From Gemmatimonadota bacterium (GTDB lineage: Bacteria > Latescibacterota > UBA2968 > UBA8231), in NCBI GenBank assembly GCA_028875335.1, contig JAPPEF010000156.1, positions 1 to 30,638 on the forward strand: a DNA stretch of 30,638 nucleotides, in the 5' to 3' direction. Below, piece after piece: positions 7,087 through 15,066 of this stretch. The position numbers were made by a program, and so were the translations under genes. The notes below the pieces were generated by a model. It saw only the letters and a list, made by a program, of their open reading frames with translations, was not told the origin of the DNA and searched no databases. Numbering within the stretch: the stretch's first letter is position 1; every line of letters starts with the position of its first letter.

Positions 7087-8718
7087 ATGACCACCGCTTC
7101 TCAACGCCCCAACATCGTCCTCATCCTCGCCGACGACATGGGCTATTCCGACCTCGGCTGCTACGGCTCTGAAATCCGCACCCCCAACCTAGACGGCCTC
7201 GCCGCCGAGGGCTTGCGCTTCTCGCAAATGTACAATTTCGCCCGCTGCTGCCCCTCGCGCGCGGCCTTGCTGACCGGTCTCTATCCGCACCAAGCCGGCA
7301 TCGGCCACATGGCCGGCGGCATCCCCAACGCTCCCGGTTATGGCGGCTATCTGCGCCACTCGGCCGTCACCATCGCCCAAATTCTCAAGGAGCGCGGCTA
7401 TCGCACCCTAATGTCGGGCAAGTGGCACTGCGGCAAAAGACCCGACAGCGCCGACATCCCCCCCGAGATGCAGCACGGCTTCGACCGCCTCTTTGGACTC
7501 GGTAGAAACAGCGGCTACTTCGGCGGGCGCACCTGCACCCTCGACGGCGAACCTATCGCCGCCAATCCCACCGACTTTTACCTCACCGACGCCATCTCCA
7601 ATCACGCCGTTGACTTCATCTCCGAAAGCGCCGACCAACCCTTTTTCATGTACGTCGCGTACACAGCACCGCACTGGCCGCTCCACGCCTTTGAGGAAGA
7701 CATCGCCCGCTACCAAGGCCAGTACCACAAAGGCGGCTGGGACGCAGCGCGCACCGCCCGCCACGAAGCGCTCAAAGACATGGAAGTCGTCAGCTCGCAC
7801 TGGGACATATCACCCCGTGACGAGGACGCACCCTCCTGGAATGAAGTGGCCGACCCAGATTGGGAAGACCGACGCATGGCCGTGTACGCAGCCCAAGTCG
7901 ATCGCATGGATCAAGGCATCGGCCGCATCCTCGCCAAACTCCGCGAACTCGACGTGGAGGACAACACCATAGTCATTTTCCTCTCGGACAACGGAGGCTG
8001 CGCTGAATTCTTGTGCGAGGATGGCAACCGCATCGACTGGATCTTTTTACAGGGCCTCACCACCCACGACGGGCAGCCCGTGCAAATGGGCAACATCCCC
8101 GGTCTGATGCCTGGAGCCGAGGACACGTACATGAGCTACGACGTGCCCTGGGCCAATGTCAGCACCACCCCCTTCCGCCGCTACAAACGCTGGGTACACG
8201 AAGGCGGCATCGCCACCCCCTGCATCGTCCGCTGGCCGGCCACCATCAAACAACCCGACCTCGCGCACGCCCCGGCCCAAATCATCGACATCACCGCCAC
8301 CCTCATCGACGCGGCCGGCGCTTCCTACCCCGCCGAATACGACGGCCACACCATCACCCCCCTCGAAGGCGAGAGTTTCCTCTCGCTTCTTGAAGGCCGC
8401 GAGTGGTCGCGCGAAAAGCCTATGTACTGGGAGCACGAGGGCAATGCCGCCATCCGCATCGGGCCGTGGAAACTGGTCTGCGAAACCAGCGGCCAAGGCG
8501 GTTGGGAACTCTACAACATGGACGAAGATCGCACCGAACTCAACGACCTAGCCGAACGTGAAGAAGATAGGGTTAGGAAAATGGAACAGCGCTACCGCGA
8601 ATGGGCCGACCGCGCCGATGTCCTGCCTTGGCCCATCAACTCCGGCGCGTGGAGATTCCCCGGCATGAGTCCGGACGGCACCTTCTACATGCGCGGCCAG
8701 CACGGCCACATGGTCTAG
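7087..8718 (+). CDS. Arylsulfatase-type sulfatase
   Basis: A complete 543-residue type I sulfatase. RPNIVLILADDMGYSD carries the Asp16-Asp17 metal ligands. The formylglycine motif is CCPSR (Cys54, with Cys55 as the variable residue). Other conserved parts are TGLYPHQAGIGHM, MSGKWHCG (Lys/His), VAYTAPHWPLHAF, and VIFLSDNGG with the second metal-binding Asp-Asn. The C-terminal subdomain has KPMYWEHEGNAAIRIGPWKLV, as in arylsulfatase A-like enzymes. No signal peptide is visible. AGGAG seven bases before the ATG supports the start. It follows the antitoxin by 26 bases and converges with the solute-binding protein gene. Substrate unknown: a sulfated glycan or aryl sulfate by family. It needs a formylglycine-generating enzyme encoded elsewhere. 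Confidence 0.92.
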   Translation: MTTASQRPNIVLILADDMGYSDLGCYGSEIRTPNLDGLAAEGLRFSQMYNFARCCPSRAALLTGLYPHQAGIGHMAGGIPNAPGYGGYLRHSAVTIAQILKERGYRTLMSGKWHCGKRPDSADIPPEMQHGFDRLFGLGRNSGYFGGRTCTLDGEPIAANPTDFYLTDAISNHAVDFISESADQPFFMYVAYTAPHWPLHAFEEDIARYQGQYHKGGWDAARTARHEALKDMEVVSSHWDISPRDEDAPSWNEVADPDWEDRRMAVYAAQVDRMDQGIGRILAKLRELDVEDNTIVIFLSDNGGCAEFLCEDGNRIDWIFLQGLTTHDGQPVQMGNIPGLMPGAEDTYMSYDVPWANVSTTPFRRYKRWVHEGGIATPCIVRWPATIKQPDLAHAPAQIIDITATLIDAAGASYPAEYDGHTITPLEGESFLSLLEGREWSREKPMYWEHEGNAAIRIGPWKLVCETSGQGGWELYNMDEDRTELNDLAEREEDRVRKMEQRYREWADRADVLPWPINSGAWRFPGMSPDGTFYMRGQHGHMV

Positions 8719-8725
8719 GACGCCC

Positions 8726-10381
8726 CTACTGTACCACTCCTACCTTCCGGTAAATCTCCTCGCGCACCTTGTAGATTTCCCGCGCCTCTTGGGTCATCTC
8801 CGCCCCGCCCCGTTCCGTCCATTCGGCCACGAAATCGTCAAAATAGTCGAGGGTGCGCTCGCCGCGCACGATCTCGGCGTAAACCGTCATCTGCAAATTG
8901 CGCAGATCGCGCAAGTGCTTTATCGACGAGGGCACCACGTCCGGCTTGCCGAACAGGCCGGCCTGCGCCCACTCGGTGCGCTGATAGCGCTCGCGGTGTT
9001 GCAGCATGGCCGTCGGCAGGTATTTGTCGGCAATGGCGGGCCGGACCCCGCAGGGCGCGAAAAATCCACCCGGGCCATCGACGTTCAACACGATAAGATG
9101 CTTGCTAGCAACGTTGCGGTCGTCGTAGGGCGGCAGATAGTACAGGCCGCGCTCAGCGTCGAACTCCCAATGCACGCCCCGCTGGCCCATCCGCACCTCC
9201 ACAAAGAGTTTTTCCTCAACCGCTAGCGCCTCGAAAATTTTGAGCATCCGCACGACCTTCTCAGGCGCGGCCGCCACCTGCTTGCCAAAGACAAAAACAT
9301 GGGCGGCCGTACTCCACACCCGCGCCCCACGGATGCCTTCTGGGCCAGCCGGAAACGGCCCGACCACCACCTCGGCACCCGGCTGCAACTCGGCAATGAC
9401 CGATACCAACGACGCCTTGTTGTACTTGTCAAAGCTGCTATAGCCGCCTTGGCTGAAGAGATACCCCGTCTTGCCGCTGACGAATTTCTGGTAGGGTATT
9501 GGGCTGCTCTTGATTTGGCCGATCGCAAAGTCGGGATCGATCAGCCCATCGGCGTACCACTTGCGCAAAAGGCCCAAGATCTCTTTGGCCTCGGGTCGGG
9601 TCCCACCCCACACAACCGCGCCGTCGCGCAGCATCCAGCCGTGCGGCACGATCCCATAGGCCCCGAAGACCGCGCCGAAGACGTTAAACCAAGCCTGCGC
9701 GTTGGGACACATGCCGTAGGTGTCCTGTATCCCATTGCCATCTGGGTCCTCGTGGCGAAACTTCCACAGGGCCGTGTACATCTCGTCGAGGGTCTCCGGC
9801 ACCTTGTCGATGCCGACGTTGCGCAGCCAGTCCATCCTCCAGATCCCTGGCACTGGATAGCCCAAGCTGCTGCCCCAAGTGGGGATGCCGTAATTGGCCC
9901 CCTTCCAGTAGGCGTAGAGCCACGCCGAGGGTGCGTACTCGTTGAGATAGCGCACGTAGTTGGGCGCGTGTTTTTGGATGACCTCGTAGGGAATGGGCAG
10001 CGCATAGCCGTGGTGGGCGTCCTTTTGCACCACGACCGGATCGCCAGCGTAGAACAAATCGGGCACATTGCCGCCGGCAAAGACCAGCGGCCGGCGCCGC
10101 ATATAGGCAAAATGGCTGGTAAACAGCGGCTTGAAATCGACGTTGAACCGCGCTTCGAGCCGCTTTTCGATCCAAGTCCCCTCGCGCGCAGTGGGAAAGC
10201 GCGGGATGCTCATCCAAGAGATCTCGAGCAGCTCCTCTGGGTCGTCAACCACCGCATCCCAGTCGATGCTCAGCTTTGCCTCTGCCGTCTGCGTTCTCTG
10301 TGCCTGCTGCTCGACGAGAGCATACACAGTGCTAATGCAGGCGAAAAACGCTAACAGGGCGAGAACTTTTCTCCGCGTCAT
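8726..10381 (-). CDS. Extracellular solute-binding protein (ABC-type, orphan)
   Basis: A 551-residue exported protein resembling family 1 (sugar/oligopeptide-type, LplA-like) solute-binding proteins. The N-terminus MTRRKVLALLAFFACISTVYA is a signal sequence; Cys15 sits in FFAC, a poor lipobox, so it could be either a secreted protein or a lipoprotein. Typical blocks follow: VFAGGNVPDLFYAGDP, GIPTWGSSLGYPVPGIWRMDWLRNVGIDKVPETLDEMYTAL, and an acidic loop DPDGNGIQDTYG like that of related binding proteins. It should capture a solute in the periplasm for an ABC importer, but no permease or ATPase gene is nearby. The stop lies eight bases past that of the convergent sulfatase. Upstream is a terminator, so it must have its own promoter, not identified. 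Confidence 0.85.
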   Translation of the reverse strand: MTRRKVLALLAFFACISTVYALVEQQAQRTQTAEAKLSIDWDAVVDDPEELLEISWMSIPRFPTAREGTWIEKRLEARFNVDFKPLFTSHFAYMRRRPLVFAGGNVPDLFYAGDPVVVQKDAHHGYALPIPYEVIQKHAPNYVRYLNEYAPSAWLYAYWKGANYGIPTWGSSLGYPVPGIWRMDWLRNVGIDKVPETLDEMYTALWKFRHEDPDGNGIQDTYGMCPNAQAWFNVFGAVFGAYGIVPHGWMLRDGAVVWGGTRPEAKEILGLLRKWYADGLIDPDFAIGQIKSSPIPYQKFVSGKTGYLFSQGGYSSFDKYNKASLVSVIAELQPGAEVVVGPFPAGPEGIRGARVWSTAAHVFVFGKQVAAAPEKVVRMLKIFEALAVEEKLFVEVRMGQRGVHWEFDAERGLYYLPPYDDRNVASKHLIVLNVDGPGGFFAPCGVRPAIADKYLPTAMLQHRERYQRTEWAQAGLFGKPDVVPSSIKHLRDLRNLQMTVYAEIVRGERTLDYFDDFVAEWTERGGAEMTQEAREIYKVREEIYRKVGVVQ

Positions 10382-10417
10382 CTAGCAATCCTGAATGACT
10401 TGAACGATTTCTGCTAT

Positions 10418-10443
10418 TCTGCGTCCATCTGCGTCCATCTGCG
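10418..10443. repeat. 10-bp tandem repeat, about 2.6 copies
   Basis: The unit GCGTCCATCT is repeated exactly at 10421 and 10431, with partial copies on both sides, giving 26 bases of period 10. It lies in the short gap between the solute-binding protein gene and the terminator at 10449. From memory, similar GCGTCCATCTGCG strings recur between genes in some environmental bacterial genomes; I cannot check that here. Confidence 0.7.
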
Positions 10444-10448
10444 GATCC

Positions 10449-10488
10449 AAAAAACAAGGGAGGCAGATCACAATCGATCCACCTCCCT
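10449..10488 (-). terminator. Intrinsic terminator of the CBM9-like gene
   Basis: Arms 10457-10469 and 10476-10488 pair at 11 of 13 positions (AGGGAGG outer stem, GATC inner stem, a two-base internal mismatch) around a six-base loop. On the minus strand the stem is followed by TTGTTTTTT at 10457-10449. It starts about 30 bases after the stop at 10517 and separates that gene from the solute-binding protein gene. Confidence 0.85.
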
Positions 10489-10516
10489 AAGTCAAACCCG
10501 CAAACTACCGGGCCAG

Positions 10517-11461
10517 CTACTGCATGTACGAAGCCTTGATGTGGCCCCAGCTATCGTTCTCGACGGCGGTTGGCAAAAGATCCATCTGCGCCGGTAGCAA
10601 GATGAAATCGGTGATGCACTTGCCGTCGCCATTGCCGCAACGCGCGCCGCCCATGCGCCAAGCAGCGAAGCGGCGGTCGGTGTCGTTGTCGGTGCCTACA
10701 TCGTTGTCGATGATCGATATGCCCAGGCCGATGATATCGTTTTCGCCAAAGTCGTGCTGGACGCTGTTTTCGGGCGACGCGTGATCGAAGTCGTCCCAGC
10801 CTACGGTCCACCACTCAACTTGGAAGGTCGCCTCGGTGGCGTGTGCGCCGTTGAGATTGAAGGAGTTGGGGCAACACGAATAAGGCTCGACGTCGTGCCA
10901 AGTAGCGCTCGAGGCCCAAAGCCAGTTCCAGCCAATCGGCTCCATCGACGGCCAGCGGTAGTGACTCATCTGGTTGAGGCGTCCCCGGTTGCGCAGCACT
11001 TCTTCCTCGGTGTCGAAATCGTCGGCACCAAACCACGAGACCTCGCCGCCGTGGTTGGCATCGAGGTTGATCTCAAAGCTGTCGTCGCCGCCAGCACCAC
11101 CTATGCCGCCGGCATCGCGATCCCATAGATCGTCGAAGCGGTCATAGACGAAGTAGAGGCGATCCAACTCGTCGTTCCAGCCCGAGGTCCAGCGGAAGTT
11201 TAGATCCGCGGTATTGACCTCAGCTCCAACTTCGCCGGCCACCACCACGTGCAGAAGCTCGCCGTTGAATTCGCTGAACGGCGTGAGCCACAAATTGTCG
11301 GGCACTACGTCCCACTCGGAAATATCGCCATCCATCACCGGCAGATGCGACGTGGGCCACTGCCAGACGCCCAAGATCAGCCCCTCGGGCACATGCGCCA
11401 AAGAAGGCGAGCTCAGCCCCAAAAGCGATACGGCCACACTCAGCGTCAATAGTTTCCTCAT
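10517..11461 (-). CDS. Secreted CBM9-like (carbohydrate-binding family 9 fold) protein
   Basis: A 314-residue protein with a clean signal peptide (MRKLLTLSVAVSLLGLSSPSLA, cleavage after residue 22). The mature part begins like a CBM9/DOMON-type beta sandwich: LPVMDGDISEWDVVP is the usual 'small change, then W' opening, followed by LNFRWTSGWNDELDRLYFVYDRFDD and DDSFEINLDANHGG. The middle has many Trp and acidic residues. The C-terminus has four Cys (SCCPN and the GARCGNGDGKC stretch), which could form disulfides in the periplasm or outside. It probably binds a carbohydrate or acts at the cell surface; no catalytic site is seen. GAGGGAG lies seven bases before the ATG. An intrinsic terminator ends the gene, so it is transcribed alone. 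A 16-bp palindrome about 100 bases upstream may control it. Confidence 0.75.
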   Translation of the reverse strand: MRKLLTLSVAVSLLGLSSPSLAHVPEGLILGVWQWPTSHLPVMDGDISEWDVVPDNLWLTPFSEFNGELLHVVVAGEVGAEVNTADLNFRWTSGWNDELDRLYFVYDRFDDLWDRDAGGIGGAGGDDSFEINLDANHGGEVSWFGADDFDTEEEVLRNRGRLNQMSHYRWPSMEPIGWNWLWASSATWHDVEPYSCCPNSFNLNGAHATEATFQVEWWTVGWDDFDHASPENSVQHDFGENDIIGLGISIIDNDVGTDNDTDRRFAAWRMGGARCGNGDGKCITDFILLPAQMDLLPTAVENDSWGHIKASYMQ

Positions 11462-11560
11462 AACTTATCTCCCTCTCGTTAGAATGGGGGTTGATTCGAT
11501 AGATAAAATTCTCGTGCCAATGCACTTCGGAGCACTCTTTGAAGCGCATTTAATAATAAG

Positions 11561-11576
11561 TTGTTAGTACTAACAA
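11561..11576. promoter_or_regulatory. Perfect 16-bp palindrome, likely operator
   Basis: TTGTTAGTACTAACAA is identical on both strands. It lies between the divergent CBM9-like gene (start 11461) and the relic at 11620. Its TTGTTA ends can act as weak -35 boxes in both directions: plus strand TTGTTA, 18 bases, TATGTT (11585-11590); minus strand TTGTTA, 17 bases, TTAAAT. A LacI-, GntR- or TetR-type regulator is a reasonable guess. No regulator gene is nearby. Confidence 0.6.
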
Positions 11577-11619
11577 AGGACGCTTATGTTGTCAATGCGT
11601 TATTCTTGAAGGCGCGTTT

Positions 11620-12067
11620 ATGATCCTAATCGTCTTACTCCTCCTCGCGCTTTTTCCAGCGGCCGCCCAAGCCCAGCAATCCGCTTCCGAGCGCATGGCC
11701 GCCCGCCTGCAACAGCTCGCCAGCGAAGTACGCGCCCAAGTCCCCACCAACCTCAACACCCTGAACATGAACGCCGCCAGCGCCGCTTACCTGCGCGAGC
11801 AGCTAGCCAAAGCGCAAAATCACAATCGCCAACACGCACTGCGCCTCGAATTGGCCATCCAGCTTCGGCGCGTCGAGCCTGCAACAAGAAATCGGTTTAG
11901 GCCGCGCCGATACTCTTCTTCTCGTCGAAGTTACCTGGCCAACGACTGGACAAAAACAGCGCTTCCACAATCTCGCCATGGACCAGATCCTCCACATCCG
12001 CGAGGGGGACGTCGCGCCTATCCCAATCCACCTCAACCGCCTCTCCCTCTCCTCTGCCCATCATTAG
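11620..12067 (+). pseudogene. Decayed ASPIC/UnbV (CRTAC-type) gene, centre deleted
   Basis: Two pieces of one gene meet near 11860-11875 with a one-base frame change. The first piece (from ATG 11620, about 83 residues) has a signal peptide ending AAAQAQ and a helical segment (MAARLQQLASEVRAQVPTN, NAASAAYLREQLAKAQNHN). The second piece reads SFGASSLQQEIGLGRAD, VEVTWPTTGQKQRFHNL, LHIREGD and stops at TAG 12065-12067; this is the C-terminal ASPIC/UnbV domain. Such proteins normally carry several hundred residues of FG-GAP/VCBS propeller repeats between these parts, and none remain. The first frame continues to 12294, but what it encodes after the junction is low-complexity Pro/Arg sequence over an unrelated minus-strand gene. 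I therefore call it a deletion relic. Confidence 0.75.
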
Positions 12068-12070
12068 CTC

Positions 12071-13852
12071 CTAACGCCCTTCGATGGCGCGGATCGCCTC
12101 TTCCACCGTCTGCCGCCCCTCACTCCGCACCCCAACCTCGGCATACGCAGCGCGTGCCTGTTGCAACGCCTCTAGCGCTTGCGCCCGCTCGCCCTTCTTG
12201 CGGTACACCAACCCGATATTGCCCAAACTCTGCGCCTCCCCTTGCCGGTGCCCAATCAACTGAAAAACGTGCAGGGCGTCGCCAAATGCCTTGAGCGCCT
12301 CGGCCAAGCGGCCCTGCTCGAAGTAGATGTTGCCGATATTGCTCAGTTGCGCCGCCTCGCCCTGGCGATTGCCCGCCTGCGTGAAGACGTACAGAGCGTT
12401 CTCAAAGGAGGCGAGCGCCTCGTCGATTTTGCCCTGGCGGAAGTAGATGTGGCCGATGTAGTCGAGTTGGGTCGCCCCCTCGGCATAGAGATCGAATTCG
12501 CGGTACAGCGCCAAGGCAACGCGATGGGTTTCTATCGCCTCATCTAGCCGTCCCTGATTTTGCAGCACTTGACCGATCTTGCTCGATTGGACGGCCCGAC
12601 CGCGCGGATGGCCGTGGGCAACGTAGATCTCCAGCGCCGCTTCAAAGGCGGACAGCGCCGAATCCAAACGACCCTGATACAGATGCACATCGCCAATGTG
12701 GTCCAGTGCCTGTGCCCGCTTGCCCAGATGGCTATCGTAACGCCGGTAGAGCGCAAGCGCTGACTGGTACGCGGACAGTGCCGAATCCAAACGGCCCTGT
12801 TGAAAAAAGATGCGTGCCATGCGGTCGCTCGTCTCAGCTTGGCTATCCACCTTTTCTTGCGCCCGATGTATAGAAAGCGCCTCGCGGTAGGCCACCAGCG
12901 CCGCCTCTAGATTGTCCTGCTGCTGGTAAATTTGTCCAATCCGCACTAGCTGAGTTGCGCGGGCCGCGTCGTCGGTCAGGCGCTCGAGGACGGCCAGTCC
13001 TGCGGAAAAGTAAAAGTACGCCGAATCGAGCCGGCCTTCGTCTAGGTGGATATTGCCGATATTCGTCAGGCCACCGGCTTGGCCGCGCAGATACCCCTCG
13101 TCCCGATAGAGCGCGAGCGCCTCTGTGAAGGTCGCCAGTGCCGAATCCGCCGCATCCCGGACGAAGTAAACCGTGCCAATGCGGTCGAGGTCTCGCGCTA
13201 GCCCGAGTTGATCGCCGATCCTCCGATGCCCATCCCGCGCCTGTTTTAGAAAACCTAGCGCCTGCCCTAAATCGCCCTGCATGAAATAGGCCGCACCCAA
13301 ATCGCCGAGCGCTTGGGCCTCGCCAGCGGCAAATCCGCTCTGCCGGTGCAGCGCCAACGCGTCTTGGTAGGACACCAGCGCTGAGTCGAGACGCCCTAGG
13401 CGCTGATGAGCTTGGCCCAGATTGCCCAGCAAAGCGGCTTGAACATCTTTTCCTCCATCCGCCTTGGAAGATTCCAGTCCCTTTGCTAGCGTCTCCTCGG
13501 CCTTTTCATACTCGCCATCGCACAGCAGCGCAACCCCCGCATTGAGCCAGACCGCCGGCGACGGTCGCCGCGCCGCGGCCTGCAAATAGCTCTCAGCCGC
13601 AGCATCGCAACGACCCGCGCTGAGGTGGTCTTCGCCCGCAGCAAAATGCACCCGCGCAGCAACCACCTCTTCGCCCTCTTCCGCAAAATCGACCCGCGCT
13701 GCCTTCAGCATCACCAGCCCATGCGGGCTCTCGTAGAGGACGAGCGGCGCATCTGTGGATTCGCAGGACGAAAACAGCGCAAGTAGCAACAGAACGCGAT
13801 AGATAACTGTAGCAGTAGTTCGTCGGGAATCCCAATCTCTTGACGAAGACAC
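12071..13852 (-). CDS. TPR lipoprotein with eleven 40-residue repeats
   Basis: A 593-residue protein starting at GTG 13852, 16 bases after the stop of the CBM9-like gene. Residues 18-30 (VLLLLALFSSC) form a lipobox, so it is probably a lipoprotein. From about residue 140 to the end there are eleven repeats of 40-41 residues of the kinesin-light-chain/LGN type (TPR_12), for example SNIGNIYFEQGRLAEALKAF, QLDYIGHIYFRQGKIDEAL and SDRMARIFFQQGRLDSALSA. These form a superhelical protein-binding scaffold. The repeats are similar at the DNA level too: 12649-12676 and 12772-12799 differ at two of 28 bases. It is the last gene of the ExbB/ExbD operon, so it likely serves as a periplasmic or outer-membrane adaptor for that motor. 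Its stop lies three bases from the end of the convergent relic. Confidence 0.85.
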   Translation of the reverse strand: MSSSRDWDSRRTTATVIYRVLLLLALFSSCESTDAPLVLYESPHGLVMLKAARVDFAEEGEEVVAARVHFAAGEDHLSAGRCDAAAESYLQAAARRPSPAVWLNAGVALLCDGEYEKAEETLAKGLESSKADGGKDVQAALLGNLGQAHQRLGRLDSALVSYQDALALHRQSGFAAGEAQALGDLGAAYFMQGDLGQALGFLKQARDGHRRIGDQLGLARDLDRIGTVYFVRDAADSALATFTEALALYRDEGYLRGQAGGLTNIGNIHLDEGRLDSAYFYFSAGLAVLERLTDDAARATQLVRIGQIYQQQDNLEAALVAYREALSIHRAQEKVDSQAETSDRMARIFFQQGRLDSALSAYQSALALYRRYDSHLGKRAQALDHIGDVHLYQGRLDSALSAFEAALEIYVAHGHPRGRAVQSSKIGQVLQNQGRLDEAIETHRVALALYREFDLYAEGATQLDYIGHIYFRQGKIDEALASFENALYVFTQAGNRQGEAAQLSNIGNIYFEQGRLAEALKAFGDALHVFQLIGHRQGEAQSLGNIGLVYRKKGERAQALEALQQARAAYAEVGVRSEGRQTVEEAIRAIEGR

Positions 13853-13868
13853 GGCTAGCCGCGTCTTC

Positions 13869-14615
13869 CTACTCGGCTTCGTCTTGCAGACTCAATACCG
13901 ACCGGCTGTCGAAATGCACCACCCCAAAGCGCTCGGGCACGTGGAATTGCGGCTTGGTCGTCAAGGTATTGGACCAAGTGATGTACTGCAGATTAACCGC
14001 GCCGCCCGTGCGGTACAGGTTGAGACGCCACACATCGCCGGCGGTCGGGGGCAGGTGGGGGGCGTATGGGGCGAAGACGGCAAAAGGGAGAGCAATTTCA
14101 GTGGTCCAAAGCGTATCCTGATCCGTCTCTTGATTGAGTGTGCCTTGGATGTCGATAGCCACCTGCATGCCCTCGCCGTTCCATGCGGACGAACGATCGG
14201 CGTGCGGCGAGCGGTCCAGAATCGTGCCCAAGGCGTTGAATTCAAAGTTGAAATAGTTAGTAACTTGGCTGGTGTCTGGGGCGATGAACACCTCGACGCA
14301 ATCGTCGCGCGACACCGGGCTGTCGCGCTCGGTCAAGGTGGCTGAAATGTGCGGGTCGTACGCGGTAAAGGCGACGTACAGATGCACATCGTCCCACAGC
14401 AAGCGGGCCTCGGTGCGATCCTTGGCCCCTTCCGTCCACCAAGGGAAGACGAACTGGTCGATGACTTGGGCGGCCTCCCAAGAAGGCTCGTCGAGGTGGC
14501 CGTCCACGGCGATGGGTCCAGCGGCGCGGAGGATGGTGTGGTGCGGCAGCGCATCCTCGGCGGGAGCGGAAGAAGCGGTCAGGACTAGACAGAAAGTAGA
14601 GATGAGATAGCGCAT
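13869..14615 (-). CDS. Secreted CBM9-like protein in the exb operon
   Basis: A 248-residue protein with a signal peptide (MRYLISTFCLVLTASSAPAE). The rest is one CBM9-like/DOMON beta sandwich: the opening block AAGPIAVDGHLDEPSWEAAQ, then TEARLLWDDVHLYVAFTAYDPHI, DDCVEVFIAPD, YFNFEFNALGTILD, WTTEIALPFAVF and DVWRLNLYRTG. These are the conserved strands of the family often found in surface and outer-membrane proteins, where it may bind carbohydrate or pack against a barrel. There is no catalytic signature. AGGAAA four bases before the ATG supports the start. It follows the second ExbD by 31 bases and precedes the TPR lipoprotein by 16, so it is probably part of the motor operon. A role as a surface or periplasmic ligand-binding part of that machine is inferred. 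Confidence 0.8.
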   Translation of the reverse strand: MRYLISTFCLVLTASSAPAEDALPHHTILRAAGPIAVDGHLDEPSWEAAQVIDQFVFPWWTEGAKDRTEARLLWDDVHLYVAFTAYDPHISATLTERDSPVSRDDCVEVFIAPDTSQVTNYFNFEFNALGTILDRSPHADRSSAWNGEGMQVAIDIQGTLNQETDQDTLWTTEIALPFAVFAPYAPHLPPTAGDVWRLNLYRTGGAVNLQYITWSNTLTTKPQFHVPERFGVVHFDSRSVLSLQDEAE

Positions 14616-14646
14616 GGGGTTTCCTAGCGATCGCTTCAGAAGCTGC

Positions 14647-15066
14647 TCAGATTTCCTTCTCCTCTTCGGTGGCCAAAACGACCTTATCGACGTCGAGCCG
14701 CTTGGCTATCTCCATGACCTCGAGCACAAGACCGTGCCGGGTCTTCTTGTCCGTGCGAATGATCAACGTCAAACTGCGGGTCGTCTCTTTTTCGCGGGCG
14801 AGCACGGTCGGAAGTTTGGCCATGCTCACTAGCTGGCGGTTGAGCTCCATAGCACCCGACTTGTCGATCGAGGCCACCAATTTCTTCTCTTCGACGATGG
14901 TAGCTTGACGGGCCTGTGGCAACTCCACTCGCAGACTGTAGGGCTGCTTGAAGACGGTGGTGACCATGAAGAAAATGAGCAGCAGAAAAACGCAGTCAAT
15001 CAGCGGCGTCAGATTGAGGTTTTCATCCTCTAAGTCTTCCAATATGGAGGTCCGCTGCTGCACCAC
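14647..15066 (-). CDS. exbD: ExbD/TolR-family proton-channel subunit (second copy)
   Basis: A 139-residue protein of the usual ExbD size: short cytoplasmic N-terminus, one membrane helix (residues 20-39, LTPLIDCVFLLLIFFMVTT) and a periplasmic domain. Asp24 in the helix is the proton-carrying residue of the family. ExbB/ExbD complexes use the proton motive force to move a periplasmic partner. The start GTG at 15066 shares its first G with the TAG of the upstream exbD, so translation is coupled. The periplasmic part differs strongly from the first ExbD copy although the membrane helix is identical, which suggests a heterodimer, as in AglQ/AglS of myxobacteria. The end (VVLATEEEKEI) is acidic. 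A TolR role cannot be excluded. Confidence 0.9.
   Translation of the reverse strand: MVQQRTSILEDLEDENLNLTPLIDCVFLLLIFFMVTTVFKQPYSLRVELPQARQATIVEEKKLVASIDKSGAMELNRQLVSMAKLPTVLAREKETTRSLTLIIRTDKKTRHGLVLEVMEIAKRLDVDKVVLATEEEKEI
14949..15014. repeat. 66-bp block shared by the two exbD genes (copy 2)
   Basis: This stretch codes the membrane helix of the second ExbD. It matches 15365-15430 in the first exbD at 64 of 66 bases, both differences being G/A. Outside it the two genes diverge quickly in DNA and protein, so the block is either a gene-conversion tract or the remains of a recent duplication. Confidence 0.85.

Noticed and set aside
9299..10354. A 351-codon open frame on the plus strand
   Set aside because: Antisense to the solute-binding protein gene, which has a signal peptide and clear family motifs; the plus-strand translation resembles nothing.
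12068..12294. Continuation of the relic's first frame past the UnbV stop
   Set aside because: Pro/Arg-rich translation lying antisense to the TPR lipoprotein gene; no evidence of a real protein.
12600..13400. Repeated DNA strings that might suggest a CRISPR or other non-coding array
   Set aside because: The spacing is 120-123 bases, in frame, and matches the 40-41 residue TPR units; this is protein repeat structure.
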